64,000 bases of DNA, taken from NCBI RefSeq assembly GCF_050632385.1, contig NZ_CP192599.1:2666001-2730000 (forward strand), written 5' to 3'. Numbering within the stretch: the first letter of the stretch is position 1; each line of letters opens with the position of its first letter. The DNA comes from Humitalea sp050632385 (GTDB lineage Bacteria > Pseudomonadota > Alphaproteobacteria > Acetobacterales > Acetobacteraceae). Shown here piece after piece: positions 51,917-61,089 of the stretch. The translations under genes were made by a program, and so were the position numbers. A model generated the notes under the pieces. It was not told the origin of the DNA and ran no database searches. It saw only the letters and a list, made by a program, of their open reading frames with translations.

Positions 51917-53166
51917 CGGCGCAGCACGACCGTCGCGTTGACGCCGCCGAAGCCGAAGCCGTTGGACATCGCGACCTCCACCGACCGGCGCCGCGGCTCG
52001 GGCCCGATCAGGTCGAGCCCCTCCGCCGCAGCATCCGGCTGGACCAGGTTCAGCGTCGGCGGCAGCAGCCCGTCGCGCAGCGCCAATGCGGTGAACACCG
52101 CCTCGATCCCGCCCGCGGCCCCCAGCAGATGTCCCGTCGCCGCCTTGGTCGAGGAGATCGCCGGGCCGGCATCGCCGAAAACCGCCCGGATCGCCGCCAG
52201 CTCCCCGGCATCGCCGAGCGGGGTCGAGGTGGAATGCGCGTTGAGGTAGCCGATGTCGGCCGGTTCGAGCCCCGCCTGCGCCAGCGCCCGGCGCATCGCG
52301 AGTTGCGCCCCGGCGCCATCGGCCGGGCCGGAGGTGATGTGATACGCATCCGCGCTGGTGCCGTAGCCCAGCAATTCGACGATCGGCCGCGCCCCACGGG
52401 CCAGCGCGTGGTCGAGCGATTCCAGCACCAGCATGCCCGCGCCCTCGCCCATCACGAAGCCGTCGCGGTCCCGGTCGAAGGGGCGGGACGCCTCCTCCGG
52501 CCGATCGTTGAACCCGGTGGACAAGGCACGCGCCGCGGCGAAGGCGCCCAGGCTGACGCGGTCGATACAGGCCTCCGCCCCCCCGGCCAGGGCGATGTCG
52601 GCCTCACCGGCGCGGATCATCCGGACGGCGTCGCCGATCGCCTGCACCCCTGCGGCGCAGGCCGTCACCGGCGCGCCCATCGGGCCGCGAAAGCCATACC
52701 GGATGGAGATCTGCCCCGCGGCGAGGTTGATCAGGAAGGATGGCACCGTGAAGGGCGACAACCGCCGCACGCCGCGCGCCGCGACGACCTGGCCGGCCTC
52801 CATCATCCCGGGAAAGCCGCCGATACCGGAGCCCACGACGGTCGCGGTGCGGTCCCCGTCCCACGGCGTCTCCGGGCTCCACCCCGCCTGGCGCAAAGCC
52901 TCATCCGCCGCGCCGAGCGCGTAGTGGATGAAGCTGCCCATCTTCTTCTGGTCCTTCGGCGGCACCACGGCGTCGAGGTCGAAGCCGCCCTCCGCATCCT
53001 CCGCGATCGAGGGCACCAGCCCGCCGATCTTGGAGGGCACGTCGGAGACAATCTCCTCCGGTAGCCGCCGTATCCCCGACCGGCCGGCCAGCAGCCGCCG
53101 CCAGACCAGTTCGGTGCCGCTGCCGAGCGGCGTGACCAGGCCGAGCCCGGTGACGACGATCCTCAT
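51901..53166 (-). CDS. Beta-ketoacyl-ACP synthase II (FabF-like)
   Basis: ATG at 53166 overlaps the thiolase stop (ATGA) and gives 421 residues. The KAS catalytic triad is complete: C170 in VTACAAG, H311 in NAHSTSTPLGD and H346 in KAATGHLLGAAGG, plus the GFGGVN gatekeeper loop at the end. The family condenses acyl-ACP with malonyl-ACP; some related proteins act in specialised lipid or polyketide pathways. No acp, fabD or fabG follows. It is co-directional with a thiolase and SDR, so a separate acyl-elongation or storage role is possible. Housekeeping FabF usually sits elsewhere. Confidence 0.9.
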   Translation of the reverse strand: MRIVVTGLGLVTPLGSGTELVWRRLLAGRSGIRRLPEEIVSDVPSKIGGLVPSIAEDAEGGFDLDAVVPPKDQKKMGSFIHYALGAADEALRQAGWSPETPWDGDRTATVVGSGIGGFPGMMEAGQVVAARGVRRLSPFTVPSFLINLAAGQISIRYGFRGPMGAPVTACAAGVQAIGDAVRMIRAGEADIALAGGAEACIDRVSLGAFAAARALSTGFNDRPEEASRPFDRDRDGFVMGEGAGMLVLESLDHALARGARPIVELLGYGTSADAYHITSGPADGAGAQLAMRRALAQAGLEPADIGYLNAHSTSTPLGDAGELAAIRAVFGDAGPAISSTKAATGHLLGAAGGIEAVFTALALRDGLLPPTLNLVQPDAAAEGLDLIGPEPRRRSVEVAMSNGFGFGGVNATVVLRRYQHP

Positions 53167-54341
53167 ACTGCCTCCAATGCCAGTGCGATGCCCTGGCCAC
53201 CACCGATGCACAGTGCCACCACGCCGCGGCGAAGTCCGTCGCGGCGCATGGAATGCAGCAACCGCGTCGTCAAGACCGCGCCCGTGGCGCCGATGGCATG
53301 GCCATGCGCGATGGCGCCGCCTTCCACATTCACGACATCCTCGGGCAGGCCGAGTTCCTTCATCACGGCCAGCGGCACCGCGGCGAAAGCCTCGTTGATC
53401 TCGAAGCGTTCGACATCCCCCATCGTCCAGCCGGCGCGGGCCAGGGCCTGGGTGATGGCGGGCACGGGGCCAAGGCCGAACATCCCCGGTTCAACGGCGG
53501 CGATGCCATAGGCGACCAGACGCGCCCAGGGTTCGATGCCCTGTGCCTCCGCGAAGCCCCGGTCGGCGACGACCACGGCGGCGGCCGCGCTGTTCAGGCC
53601 CGGCGCGTTGCCGGCGGTGATGCTGCCATCCGGGCGGAAGGCGGGCTTCAACCTGGCCAGCGTCTCGACCGTGGTGTCGGGGCGCGGGGCCTCGTCGACC
53701 AGGATGTTCTCGACGCCCTTGCGGCCCTGGAGTGCGACGGGGGCGATCTCCGCGACGAAACGGCCGGCGTCGCGCGCGGCGGAAAACCGCTGCTGCGAAC
53801 GGGCGGCCCAGCGGTCCTGCGCCTCCCGGCCGATCTGGAAGCGGGTCACCAGATCCTCCGTATGCCAGCCGGAATGCTCGCCGGAGAAGGCGTCGTTCAG
53901 CCCATCGCGCAGCATGCTGTCGAGCATCATCGCATCGCCCATGCGGTTGCCCCAGCGGCCGCCTTCGACGAGGTAGGGCGCGCGATCCATGTTCTCCATC
54001 CCGCCGGCCACCGCGGCGTCGTGCAGCCCGAGCTGGATCTCCTGCGCCGCGGTGACGATGGCCTGAGCGCCGGAACCGCAGACGCGGTTCACCGTCATGG
54101 CCGGGACCGCCACCGGCAGCCCGCCACCGATCGCGGCCTGCCGCGCCGGGTTCATCCGGTTGCCGGCCTGGATCACATTGCCCATCACCGCCGCACCGAT
54201 GCGCGCGGCATCGGCGCCGGACCGCGCCAGGGCCGCGCGGATGGCGATGGCGCCAAGCTCGGTCGCCGGGATGGATTTGAACATGCCACTATAGCCACCG
54301 ATCGCCGTGCGGACGGGCTGGCCCAAAATGATCTCACGCAT
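53163..54341 (-). CDS. Thiolase (acetyl-CoA C-acetyltransferase)
   Basis: 392 residues. Catalytic residues of biosynthetic/degradative thiolase are visible: C88 in NRVCGSGA, H348 in GHAIGATGA and C378 in ALCIGGGQG. Condenses or cleaves acyl-CoA. It is four bases from the SDR stop and overlaps the KAS II start. Together with a ketoreductase-like SDR and a KAS it could build a short 3-hydroxyacyl unit or take part in degradation of a branched chain. Direction and substrate cannot be read from sequence. Confidence 0.92.
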   Translation of the reverse strand: MREIILGQPVRTAIGGYSGMFKSIPATELGAIAIRAALARSGADAARIGAAVMGNVIQAGNRMNPARQAAIGGGLPVAVPAMTVNRVCGSGAQAIVTAAQEIQLGLHDAAVAGGMENMDRAPYLVEGGRWGNRMGDAMMLDSMLRDGLNDAFSGEHSGWHTEDLVTRFQIGREAQDRWAARSQQRFSAARDAGRFVAEIAPVALQGRKGVENILVDEAPRPDTTVETLARLKPAFRPDGSITAGNAPGLNSAAAAVVVADRGFAEAQGIEPWARLVAYGIAAVEPGMFGLGPVPAITQALARAGWTMGDVERFEINEAFAAVPLAVMKELGLPEDVVNVEGGAIAHGHAIGATGAVLTTRLLHSMRRDGLRRGVVALCIGGGQGIALALEAV

Positions 54342-54344
54342 GGC

Positions 54345-55139
54345 TCAGGCCGCCTTCGCGTAGCGCGCGGCCGGCTGGCGGCGGGATAGTTGTGGCATCA
54401 ACACCTGGCGCGCCGCCTCATACGCCGCCCAATCCGCGGCGTCCGGCAGCGAGGGGATGGTCACCACTTCGCCCAGGTCGAGGCCGGCCAGCGCCGCATC
54501 CACCATGTCCTCCGCCGTCATGACAATCTCAGGCGGCAGCAGTTCCACCGGCCGCCCGGCGTTGCGCCACAACTCGGTCGCCGTGGCGCCCGGCAGCACG
54601 GCCTGGATGCGGACGCCCTTGGCCGAAAGCTCATGCTGCAGCGACTGCGACAGCGCCAGCACATAGGCCTTGCTCGCCCCGTAGACCCCGTTGAGCAACT
54701 CCGGCGCCACGGCGACGATGGAGGCGATGTTGATGATGGTGCCGGCGCCGCGCGCCACGAAGCCCGGTGCCGCGGCATAGGTCAGCCGGGTCAGCGCGCC
54801 GATGTTCAGCCCGATCATCGCTTCCATATCCGCGACGCCGGACTCCAACAGGGGCGTCGTCGCGGCGACGCCGGCATTGTTCACCAGCACGGTGATGCTG
54901 GCATCGGTGGCGAGCGTCGCCTCGACCCTGGCGAGATCGGCCTTGTTCGTCAGGTCGGCGCCGACGACCTCGACGGACCGGCCCGTCTCGTCGGTCAGCC
55001 GCTTGGCCAGGGTCAGCAGGCGGTCGCGATTGCGCGCCACCAGGATAAGGTCGTGGCCCCGCCGGGCCAGGCGATCCGCGTAGATGGCGCCGATGCCGGT
55101 GGAAGCGCCGGTGATGAGGGCAGTGCCGAGGTTGGACAT
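54345..55139 (-). CDS. SDR family oxidoreductase
   Basis: ATG at 55139 gives 264 residues; the longer frame upstream reads the other strand of the divergent regulator. TGASTGIG at 10-17 and ADLTNKADL (cofactor site), NNAGVAA near 89, IASIV with the catalytic Ser near 140, and the YGASKAYV Tyr-Lys near 153-157. C-terminal tail is basic and Ala-rich. Co-directional with thiolase and KAS II, it is the likely 3-ketoacyl reductase of the set, though other SDR reactions are possible. Confidence 0.88.
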   Translation of the reverse strand: MSNLGTALITGASTGIGAIYADRLARRGHDLILVARNRDRLLTLAKRLTDETGRSVEVVGADLTNKADLARVEATLATDASITVLVNNAGVAATTPLLESGVADMEAMIGLNIGALTRLTYAAAPGFVARGAGTIINIASIVAVAPELLNGVYGASKAYVLALSQSLQHELSAKGVRIQAVLPGATATELWRNAGRPVELLPPEIVMTAEDMVDAALAGLDLGEVVTIPSLPDAADWAAYEAARQVLMPQLSRRQPAARYAKAA

Positions 55140-55235
55140 GGGAAGAGGCTCCGTTCGTTGCCGCCCATGTAAGGCGGCTGGCCGGCGGCCCAAATGTCGT
55201 ATATGCCACCTTTTAGGACATTGAGGGGTTTCGCC

Positions 55236-56171
55236 ATGCAACGCCTTGGCTACGTCTTCGCGCCCGGCTTCCAGGCCATGGGCATCGCCCCGATATCGGC
55301 CTTCGAATTCGCCAACCTGGTGCTTGGGGAGGCCTTCTACGACCTCCACCTGCTGTCGGAGGCCGGCGGCCTCGTGCGCGGGTCCTTCGGCATCTCCATC
55401 GACACCAAGCGCTTCGACGACACGCCCTATGACACCATCCTGGTTGGTGGGGGCATCGGCCTGGCCCCGGCCTCTCCGGGGCTGATCGCCTTTGTCCGCC
55501 AGGCCATGACGACGGCACGCCGCATCGCGGCCCTGTGCACCGGCGCGAATGTGCTGGCCGAGGCTGGGCTGCTCGACGGCCGCCGCGCCACCACCCATTG
55601 GGGCCACGCGCGGGAATTGCAGGCGCGCTTCCCGAAAATCCGGGTCGAGGAGGATCGGATCTTCATCATCGACGGCCCCGTTTGGACCTCCGCCGGCATG
55701 ACCGCCGGCATCGACCTGGCGCTGGGCATGGTGGAGAAGGATCTGGGCGCGGAGGTCGCGCGCCGCGTGGCCGGGATGCTGGTGGTGCATCACCGCCGCG
55801 CCGGCGGGCAGTCGCAGCACTCCGCGCTGCTCGAACTCGACGCCAAGTCCGATCGCATCCAAAGCGCGCTGGACTATGCCAGGCGCAACCTGGCGGCGCC
55901 CCTGTCGGTCGAACAACTGGCCGAGGCGGCGCACCTCAGCCCGCGCCAGTTCAGCCGCGCCTTCAGGGCAGAGACCGGACAGTCACCGGCCAAGGCGGTG
56001 GAAACGCTGCGGGTCGAGGCGGCACGGTTGATGATGGAGAGGGGGCGGCATCCCATCGATTACGTCGCCAGCCAGACCGGCTTCGCGGATCGGGAACGTA
56101 TGCGCCGCGCCTTCCTGCGCGCCTTCGGCCAGCCGCCGCAGGTCATCCGCCGCAATGCGCGCGCGGCGTAG
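55236..56171 (+). CDS. GlxA-type AraC family transcriptional regulator
   Basis: ATG at 55236 (GAGGGG about eight bases before) gives 311 residues. N-terminal DJ-1/PfpI-like domain with IALCTGANVLAEAGLLDGRRATTHWGHA (about 98-125; Cys in LCTGA), a typical GlxA sensor. C-terminal AraC DNA-binding domain from about 215 (SVEQLAEAAHLSPRQFSRAFRAETG, two helix-turn-helix motifs). Divergent from the SDR-thiolase-KAS II operon across 96 bases, so it probably controls that operon. Convergent with the flavin monooxygenase gene downstream. Confidence 0.9.
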   Translation: MQRLGYVFAPGFQAMGIAPISAFEFANLVLGEAFYDLHLLSEAGGLVRGSFGISIDTKRFDDTPYDTILVGGGIGLAPASPGLIAFVRQAMTTARRIAALCTGANVLAEAGLLDGRRATTHWGHARELQARFPKIRVEEDRIFIIDGPVWTSAGMTAGIDLALGMVEKDLGAEVARRVAGMLVVHHRRAGGQSQHSALLELDAKSDRIQSALDYARRNLAAPLSVEQLAEAAHLSPRQFSRAFRAETGQSPAKAVETLRVEAARLMMERGRHPIDYVASQTGFADRERMRRAFLRAFGQPPQVIRRNARAA

Positions 56172-56223
56172 CGCAGCAAGGCCCGATCGTGTCGATGGCG
56201 CTCCCCACCGGCCGGCGCCCCGC

Positions 56224-57552
56224 TTAACCCGCGTAGCGGCTCGGCGGGACCGGGATGCCGAGGTGGTCACGCAGGGTCTGTCCCGCATAGTCCGTGCGGA
56301 ACAACCCGCGGCGCCGCAACTCCGGCACCACCATCTCCGCGAACTCCTCCAGCCCGAGCGGCAGGACCGCCGGGCAGATGTTGAACCCATCCGCCGCCCC
56401 GGCATCGACCCAGGCTTCCATTTCATCGACGATCTGCGACGGCGTGCCGATGACGATGCGGCTGCCGAAGCCGGCGGCGATGTGGGTGTAGAGCTGGCGG
56501 ATCGTCATGTTGTCGCGCCGCGCCAGCGCCAGCAGGTTTTTTGCAATGCTGCGCACCTTCGGGTCGTTCGGCTCCGGCACCGGGCCATCCAGCGGATAGG
56601 CCGACAGGTCGCCCATCTGGCCGTAGAGGTAGGACAGCCCCAGTTCCGGCGCGACCAGCGCGTTCAGCAAATCGTATTTCTCCCGCGCCTCGGCCTCCGT
56701 GCGGCCGATGAAGGGGGTGATGCCGGGCATGATCTTCAGCGCGTCGCGCGACCGGCCCTGCTGTTCCACGCGGTTCTTCACATCGGCGTAGTAGGCGCGG
56801 CCCGTGTCGATGTCATGCGGCACGGCATAGACCACCTCGGCATGCCGCGCCGCGATCTCCATTCCCGCTTCGGATGCCCCGGCCTGCACCAGCACGGGCC
56901 GCGTCTGCGGGCTGCGCGCCACGCTCAGCGGCCCCTTCACCTTGAAGTGCTTGCCCTGGTGGTTCAGCACATGCAGCTTGTCGGCATCGAAGAAGACGCC
57001 GGTCTGCTTGTCGTGCACGAAGGCGTCCGCGTCCCAGGAATCCCACAGCCCGGTCACCACCTCGACGAATTCGCCGGCGCGGTCGTAGCGCGTGGTATAG
57101 TCCAGATGGGCGTCGCGGTTGAAGTTCTGCGCCTCCGCATCCGACCAGCTTGTGACGATGTTCCACCCGGCGCGCCCACCGCTGATCTTGTCGAGCGAGG
57201 CGTATTTCCGCGCAACATGGAAGGGCTCGTTGTAGGTCGTCGACGCGGTGGCCACCAGGCCGATCCGGCTGGTGGTCGACGCCAGGGCCGAAAGCAGCGT
57301 CAGCGGCTCCAGCTCCGCCGTCTGGGCGGAGCGGCAGAGCGAGCCCGGCGGCTCGTCCTTCGCGCGGATGCCGATGCCATCGGCCAGGAACACCATGTCG
57401 AAGGCCGCGGCTTCCGCCGTGCGCGCCACATGCAGGAAATGCTGGAACGAGGACGCGGCCCCCGGATCGGCCGAAGGATGCCGCCAGGCCGCGGCATGGT
57501 AGCCGACATAGCGCATCGAAAGCCCAAGGCTGATCTGCGGCCGCTTGGTCAT
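56224..57552 (-). CDS. LLM class flavin-dependent oxidoreductase (NtaA/SnaA/DszA family)
   Basis: 442 residues, the length of the NtaA/DszA-type branch. Landmarks: RHPSADPGAASSFQHFLHVARTAEAAAFDMVFLADG near 27-63, TTSRIGLVATASTTYNEPFHVARKYASLD near 92-120, SGGRAGWNIVTSWSDAEAQNF near 125, and a C-terminal YFDxxxxxGF-like GADGFNICPAVLPLGLEEF. It needs a separate reductase to supply FMNH2. These enzymes oxidise sulfonates, chelators or thio-heterocycles. As the last gene of a Dpp transporter operon, it probably acts on the imported compound. Confidence 0.88.
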   Translation of the reverse strand: MTKRPQISLGLSMRYVGYHAAAWRHPSADPGAASSFQHFLHVARTAEAAAFDMVFLADGIGIRAKDEPPGSLCRSAQTAELEPLTLLSALASTTSRIGLVATASTTYNEPFHVARKYASLDKISGGRAGWNIVTSWSDAEAQNFNRDAHLDYTTRYDRAGEFVEVVTGLWDSWDADAFVHDKQTGVFFDADKLHVLNHQGKHFKVKGPLSVARSPQTRPVLVQAGASEAGMEIAARHAEVVYAVPHDIDTGRAYYADVKNRVEQQGRSRDALKIMPGITPFIGRTEAEAREKYDLLNALVAPELGLSYLYGQMGDLSAYPLDGPVPEPNDPKVRSIAKNLLALARRDNMTIRQLYTHIAAGFGSRIVIGTPSQIVDEMEAWVDAGAADGFNICPAVLPLGLEEFAEMVVPELRRRGLFRTDYAGQTLRDHLGIPVPPSRYAG

Positions 57553-58355
57553 GGCAGGCTCCGGTCGTGGTGCGGCACGGGCAGGTCGCGCAAGGTGCCG
57601 ATCAGCGCCCGCGTATAGTCATGCGCCGGCGCGCGAAAAATCTGCTCGGTCGGTCCGATTTCGAGCAGCTTCCCGAAATGCATGACGCCGACGCGATGGC
57701 AGAGGAAGCGCGCGACATGCAAGTCATGCGTGATGAACAGCATGGCCAGCCCCGCCCGCCGCTGCGTCGCGCGCAGCAGGTTCAGGATCTGCGCGCGCAC
57801 GGAAACATCCAGCTTCGACACCGCCTCATCCGCCACCAGCAGCGATGGCGACAGCGCGAGCGCGCGGCCGATCGCCGCACGCTGCAACTGCCCACCGGAC
57901 AGTTGGTGCGGGTAGCGCGCGGCAAAGCTGGCGGGCAGGCCCACATCCTCCATCAGCCCGGCGACCCGCGCCGGCACCTCCCGCCGCGGGCAAAGGCTGT
58001 GCAACAGCAGCGGCGTCGCGATCGCCTGGCCGATGGTATGGCGCGGGTTGAAGGAGGAGAGCGGGTCCTGGAACACCATCTGCATCGCGCGGCGGTGCGG
58101 GCGCAGCGCCGCGTCGCCCAAATGCGTGATGTCGCGACCCTGCAACAGGATGCGGCCGCCCTGCGACGCATGCAGACGCAGCAAGGTCTTGCCAAGGGTG
58201 GTCTTGCCGCTGCCGGATTCACCGACCAGGCCCAGGATTTCGCCGGGCGCGATCTCCAGGCTCACGCCATCCACCGCCTTCACCACGCCGCCCGGCCGGT
58301 GCGGATCGGGGAAGTGGACCGACAGATCCTCCAGCCGCAGCAGCGCCTCAGTCAT
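57549..58355 (-). CDS. Dipeptide/oligopeptide ABC transporter ATP-binding protein (DppF-like)
   Basis: 268 residues. Walker A GESGSGKTTLGKTLL near 45, signature LSGGQLQRAAIGRAL near 155, Walker B VADEAVSKLD near 178. The last motif differs from the usual DEPVSALD, with Pro-to-Ala and Ala-to-Lys, which may weaken hydrolysis coupling. Overlaps the second ATPase gene by eight bases. With DppD it forms the heterodimeric ATPase that drives the importer. Confidence 0.88.
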   Translation of the reverse strand: MTEALLRLEDLSVHFPDPHRPGGVVKAVDGVSLEIAPGEILGLVGESGSGKTTLGKTLLRLHASQGGRILLQGRDITHLGDAALRPHRRAMQMVFQDPLSSFNPRHTIGQAIATPLLLHSLCPRREVPARVAGLMEDVGLPASFAARYPHQLSGGQLQRAAIGRALALSPSLLVADEAVSKLDVSVRAQILNLLRATQRRAGLAMLFITHDLHVARFLCHRVGVMHFGKLLEIGPTEQIFRAPAHDYTRALIGTLRDLPVPHHDRSLP

Positions 58356-59292
58356 CGAGCAGGCACCTCACCGCGCGTCCCGGCGCGATCTCGCGCAGCG
58401 GCTGCGGCGCTTCGCAGCCCGGGCGGGCGCTGGCGCAGCGCGGACGGAAGACGCAGCCGTCGGGGCGCGCATCCGGCGTGGGCAATTGCCCCGGGATTTC
58501 CGCCAGATGTTCGGCGCGCGCGGCCAGCGCAGTGGCGGTCGCGATCAGGCCGCGGGTGTAGGGATGGCGCGGTGCCGCCACCAGCGCCGCCGCGGGGCCG
58601 CTCTCCACGATCTCCCCGGCATACATCACGGCGATGCGGTCGCTGACCTCGGCGGCGATGCCGATGTCATGGGTGATGAAGATGAAGGCGGCCGACAGGC
58701 GCTTTCGCAGGTCGCGGAACAGCGCCAGGATCTGCTGCTCGACGATGTTGTCGAGGTTGGTCGTCGGCTCATCCGCGACGATCAAGCCCGGCTCCAGCGC
58801 CACCACCATGGCGATCAGCGCGCGTTGCAGCATCCCGCCCGAGAGTTGATGTGGATAGCGTTCCAGCACCGCCGCCGCATGCTGGATGCCGACGCTCGAC
58901 AGCAGCGCCGCCGCTTCCTGCCGCCAGCCGCGCGTGACGCCGCGGCGGGCCAGCGCCGTGCGCAGGTGCCAGCCGATCGTCTTGGCGGGGTTGAAGGACC
59001 CGACCGGGTCCTGGAAGACCATCGCCAATTCCCGCCCGCGATAGGCACGGAAGTCGCGGTCATCCAGGTCCATCAGCGCGACCCCGTGCCAGGCCAGCGT
59101 ATCGGCCGATGCGCGCAGCCCCGGCGACAACAACCGCAGCAGGGCCAGGCAGGTGACCGTCTTGCCGGAGCCGGATTCGCCGATGACGCCCAGCGTCTCC
59201 CCGGCGTGCAACTCCAAATCCACGCCCCGCACCAGCGCCACCGCACCCGCATGCACCGAAAGGTTGCGGACCTCCAGCAGCGGCCGCGTCAT
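58348..59292 (-). CDS. Dipeptide/oligopeptide ABC transporter ATP-binding protein (DppD-like)
   Basis: 314 residues. Walker A GESGSGKTVTC near 37, signature LSGGMLQRALIA near 151, Walker B LIVADEPTTNLD near 171, and the long C-terminal extension (RCASARPGCEAPQPL) with clustered Cys residues, characteristic of DppD/OppD. Overlaps both neighbours (four bases upstream with DppC, eight with DppF). Cytoplasmic motor subunit; probably active in a heterodimer with the DppF-like protein. Confidence 0.9.
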   Translation of the reverse strand: MTRPLLEVRNLSVHAGAVALVRGVDLELHAGETLGVIGESGSGKTVTCLALLRLLSPGLRASADTLAWHGVALMDLDDRDFRAYRGRELAMVFQDPVGSFNPAKTIGWHLRTALARRGVTRGWRQEAAALLSSVGIQHAAAVLERYPHQLSGGMLQRALIAMVVALEPGLIVADEPTTNLDNIVEQQILALFRDLRKRLSAAFIFITHDIGIAAEVSDRIAVMYAGEIVESGPAAALVAAPRHPYTRGLIATATALAARAEHLAEIPGQLPTPDARPDGCVFRPRCASARPGCEAPQPLREIAPGRAVRCLLDD

Positions 59293-60125
59293 GGCCCGGC
59301 CGCGCCGCGCAACCGCGGGTCCGTCAGGTCCCGCAGCCCATCGCCCAGCAGGTTGAGCCCGAGCAGCGCGACGGAGACAACAAGGCCGGTCAAGGTCAGC
59401 ACCCAGGGCGCGCGCTGGAAATACTCCCGCCCATCCGCGAGGATGACGCCGAGCGAGGGCGTCGGCGGCTGCACGCCCAGACCCAGGAAGGACAGTCCCG
59501 CCTCCATCACGATACCAAAGGCAATGCCGATGCTCGCCTGCACCATCAGCGGCGAGAGGATGTTCGGCAGGATCTCCCGCGCCAGGATGCGCCTGGCCGG
59601 CTGGCCCATCACCCGCGCCGCCTGGACAAAGGGCTCATGCATCAGCGTGCGCGTCAGGTTGCGCGACAGGCGGGCGAAGATCGGCAGGTAGGTCAGCGCG
59701 ATCGCCACGATCACGTTCTGCACACCAAAACCCAGCACCACCATCAGGAACAGCGCCAGCACGAAGCTGGGAAAGGCGAAGAGCAAATCGCAGCCGGCCA
59801 TCACCGTGGCCTCCGCCGCCCCGCCGCGCCAGGCACCACCCATGCCGATGGCGGTGCCCAGGATGGCGCCCGCCAGCACGCCGCAGGTGCTGACGAAGAA
59901 ACTGATCCGCCCACCCGCCATGGCCCGCGCCAGCACGTCGCGCCCGAAGGAATCCGTGCCAAGCCAATGCGTGGCATCCGGCGGCGAGAGCACGTTGATG
60001 AAGTCCATCTCCTCCGGATCGAAGGGGGAAATCATGGGGCCGAAGATGATGCCGAACAGCACCACCGCCGTCACCGCCAGGCCCAGGACCAAGGTCAGCC
60101 GCCCACGCAGCAATCCGCCGATCAT
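59289..60125 (-). CDS. ABC transporter permease (DppC-like)
   Basis: ATG at 60125 overlaps the DppB stop (ATGA) and gives 278 residues; a longer frame upstream has no family support. After one N-terminal helix comes HWLGTDSFGRDVLARAMAGGRIS near 52-75, the DppC signature. Five more transmembrane segments and the coupling loop AARVMGQPARRILAREILPNILSP near 180 follow. Inner-membrane subunit. With the DppB-like protein it forms the translocation path for the periplasmic binder's ligand. Confidence 0.92.
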   Translation of the reverse strand: MIGGLLRGRLTLVLGLAVTAVVLFGIIFGPMISPFDPEEMDFINVLSPPDATHWLGTDSFGRDVLARAMAGGRISFFVSTCGVLAGAILGTAIGMGGAWRGGAAEATVMAGCDLLFAFPSFVLALFLMVVLGFGVQNVIVAIALTYLPIFARLSRNLTRTLMHEPFVQAARVMGQPARRILAREILPNILSPLMVQASIGIAFGIVMEAGLSFLGLGVQPPTPSLGVILADGREYFQRAPWVLTLTGLVVSVALLGLNLLGDGLRDLTDPRLRGAAGP

Positions 60126-61066
60126 GTGCGCGCCTTGGGGTCGAGCCGCGTGCAGACCATGTCCACCAGCAGGTTGGTCGCCAGCACGATGACCAAGAAG
60201 GTCAGCGCACAGGCCTGGATCAGCGGATAGTCCCGCCCGAAGGCGGCATCCACCATCAGCGAGCCGAGGCCCGGAATGCCAAAGACCCGTTCGATCACCA
60301 CCACGCCGCCCAGCAGGTAGCGCACCTGCAAGCCGATCACCGTGACATAGGGGATCAGCGCGTTGCGCAGGATCGCATGCACGAAGATGAAGGCACCGCC
60401 ATGCCCGAGCGAACGCGCCACCTGCACATGCGGGCGGTGCATCACCTCCAGCAAGGCCGCGCGCAGCACGCGGGAAAACACCGCCGCCATCGGCGCCGCG
60501 ATCGCCAACGCCGGCAGGAAGCCCGACAGCAGCGCCCCCGGCACCGAGACCATGGGCGAGGTGAAGCCATACGACGGGAAGATCGGAAAATTCAGCGCCA
60601 GGAAGAACACCAGCACATAGCCCAGCCAGAAATCCGGCATGGAGACACCGAGCACGGCGACCGACGTCAGCACCGTATCCAGCGGCCGGCCGCGATGCAG
60701 GGCCGCCGTGGTGCCGACGACCAAGCTGATCGCCACCGCCAGCAGCAGCGCATACAGCCCGATGAAGGCCGTCACCGGCAGCCGGCTGGCGATCAACCCG
60801 CTGACCGGCACACCACCCGCCAGGGTCAGCGTGCGACCCAGGTCGCCCTGCACCGCGCCGCCGATCCAGCGCAGGAACTGCTCCCACAGCGGCAGGTCCA
60901 GCCCATGCAACTGGCGAAACGCGGCGACCAGTTCCGGCCGCGCATTCTCACCCAGCACCGACAGCGCCGGATCGCCCGGCGCCGCCTTCATGGCGAAGAA
61001 GACCAGCAGCGCCCCGGCGAGCAGGGTGGCCGCCGTCAGCCCCGCCTGGCGCAGCAGCCGCCCCAA
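60122..61066 (-). CDS. ABC transporter permease (DppB-like)
   Basis: Start is uncertain: the open frame reaches 61225 but upstream residues are atypical and overlap the binding-protein gene. I place it at a TTG (61066), just before the first helix (LTAATLLAGALLVFFAMKAAPGDPA); CTG 61093 is an alternative. This gives about 314 residues. Landmarks: APGDPAL after helix 1, RLPVTAFIGLYALLLA near 90, and the coupling loop VARSLGHGGAFIFVHAILRNALIP. Six transmembrane helices. Stop overlaps the DppC ATG. Channel subunit of the peptide-type importer. Confidence 0.85.
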   Translation of the reverse strand: MGRLLRQAGLTAATLLAGALLVFFAMKAAPGDPALSVLGENARPELVAAFRQLHGLDLPLWEQFLRWIGGAVQGDLGRTLTLAGGVPVSGLIASRLPVTAFIGLYALLLAVAISLVVGTTAALHRGRPLDTVLTSVAVLGVSMPDFWLGYVLVFFLALNFPIFPSYGFTSPMVSVPGALLSGFLPALAIAAPMAAVFSRVLRAALLEVMHRPHVQVARSLGHGGAFIFVHAILRNALIPYVTVIGLQVRYLLGGVVVIERVFGIPGLGSLMVDAAFGRDYPLIQACALTFLVIVLATNLLVDMVCTRLDPKART

Positions 61067-61089
61067 CGCTGGCGGGAGGAGAGGCAGGG

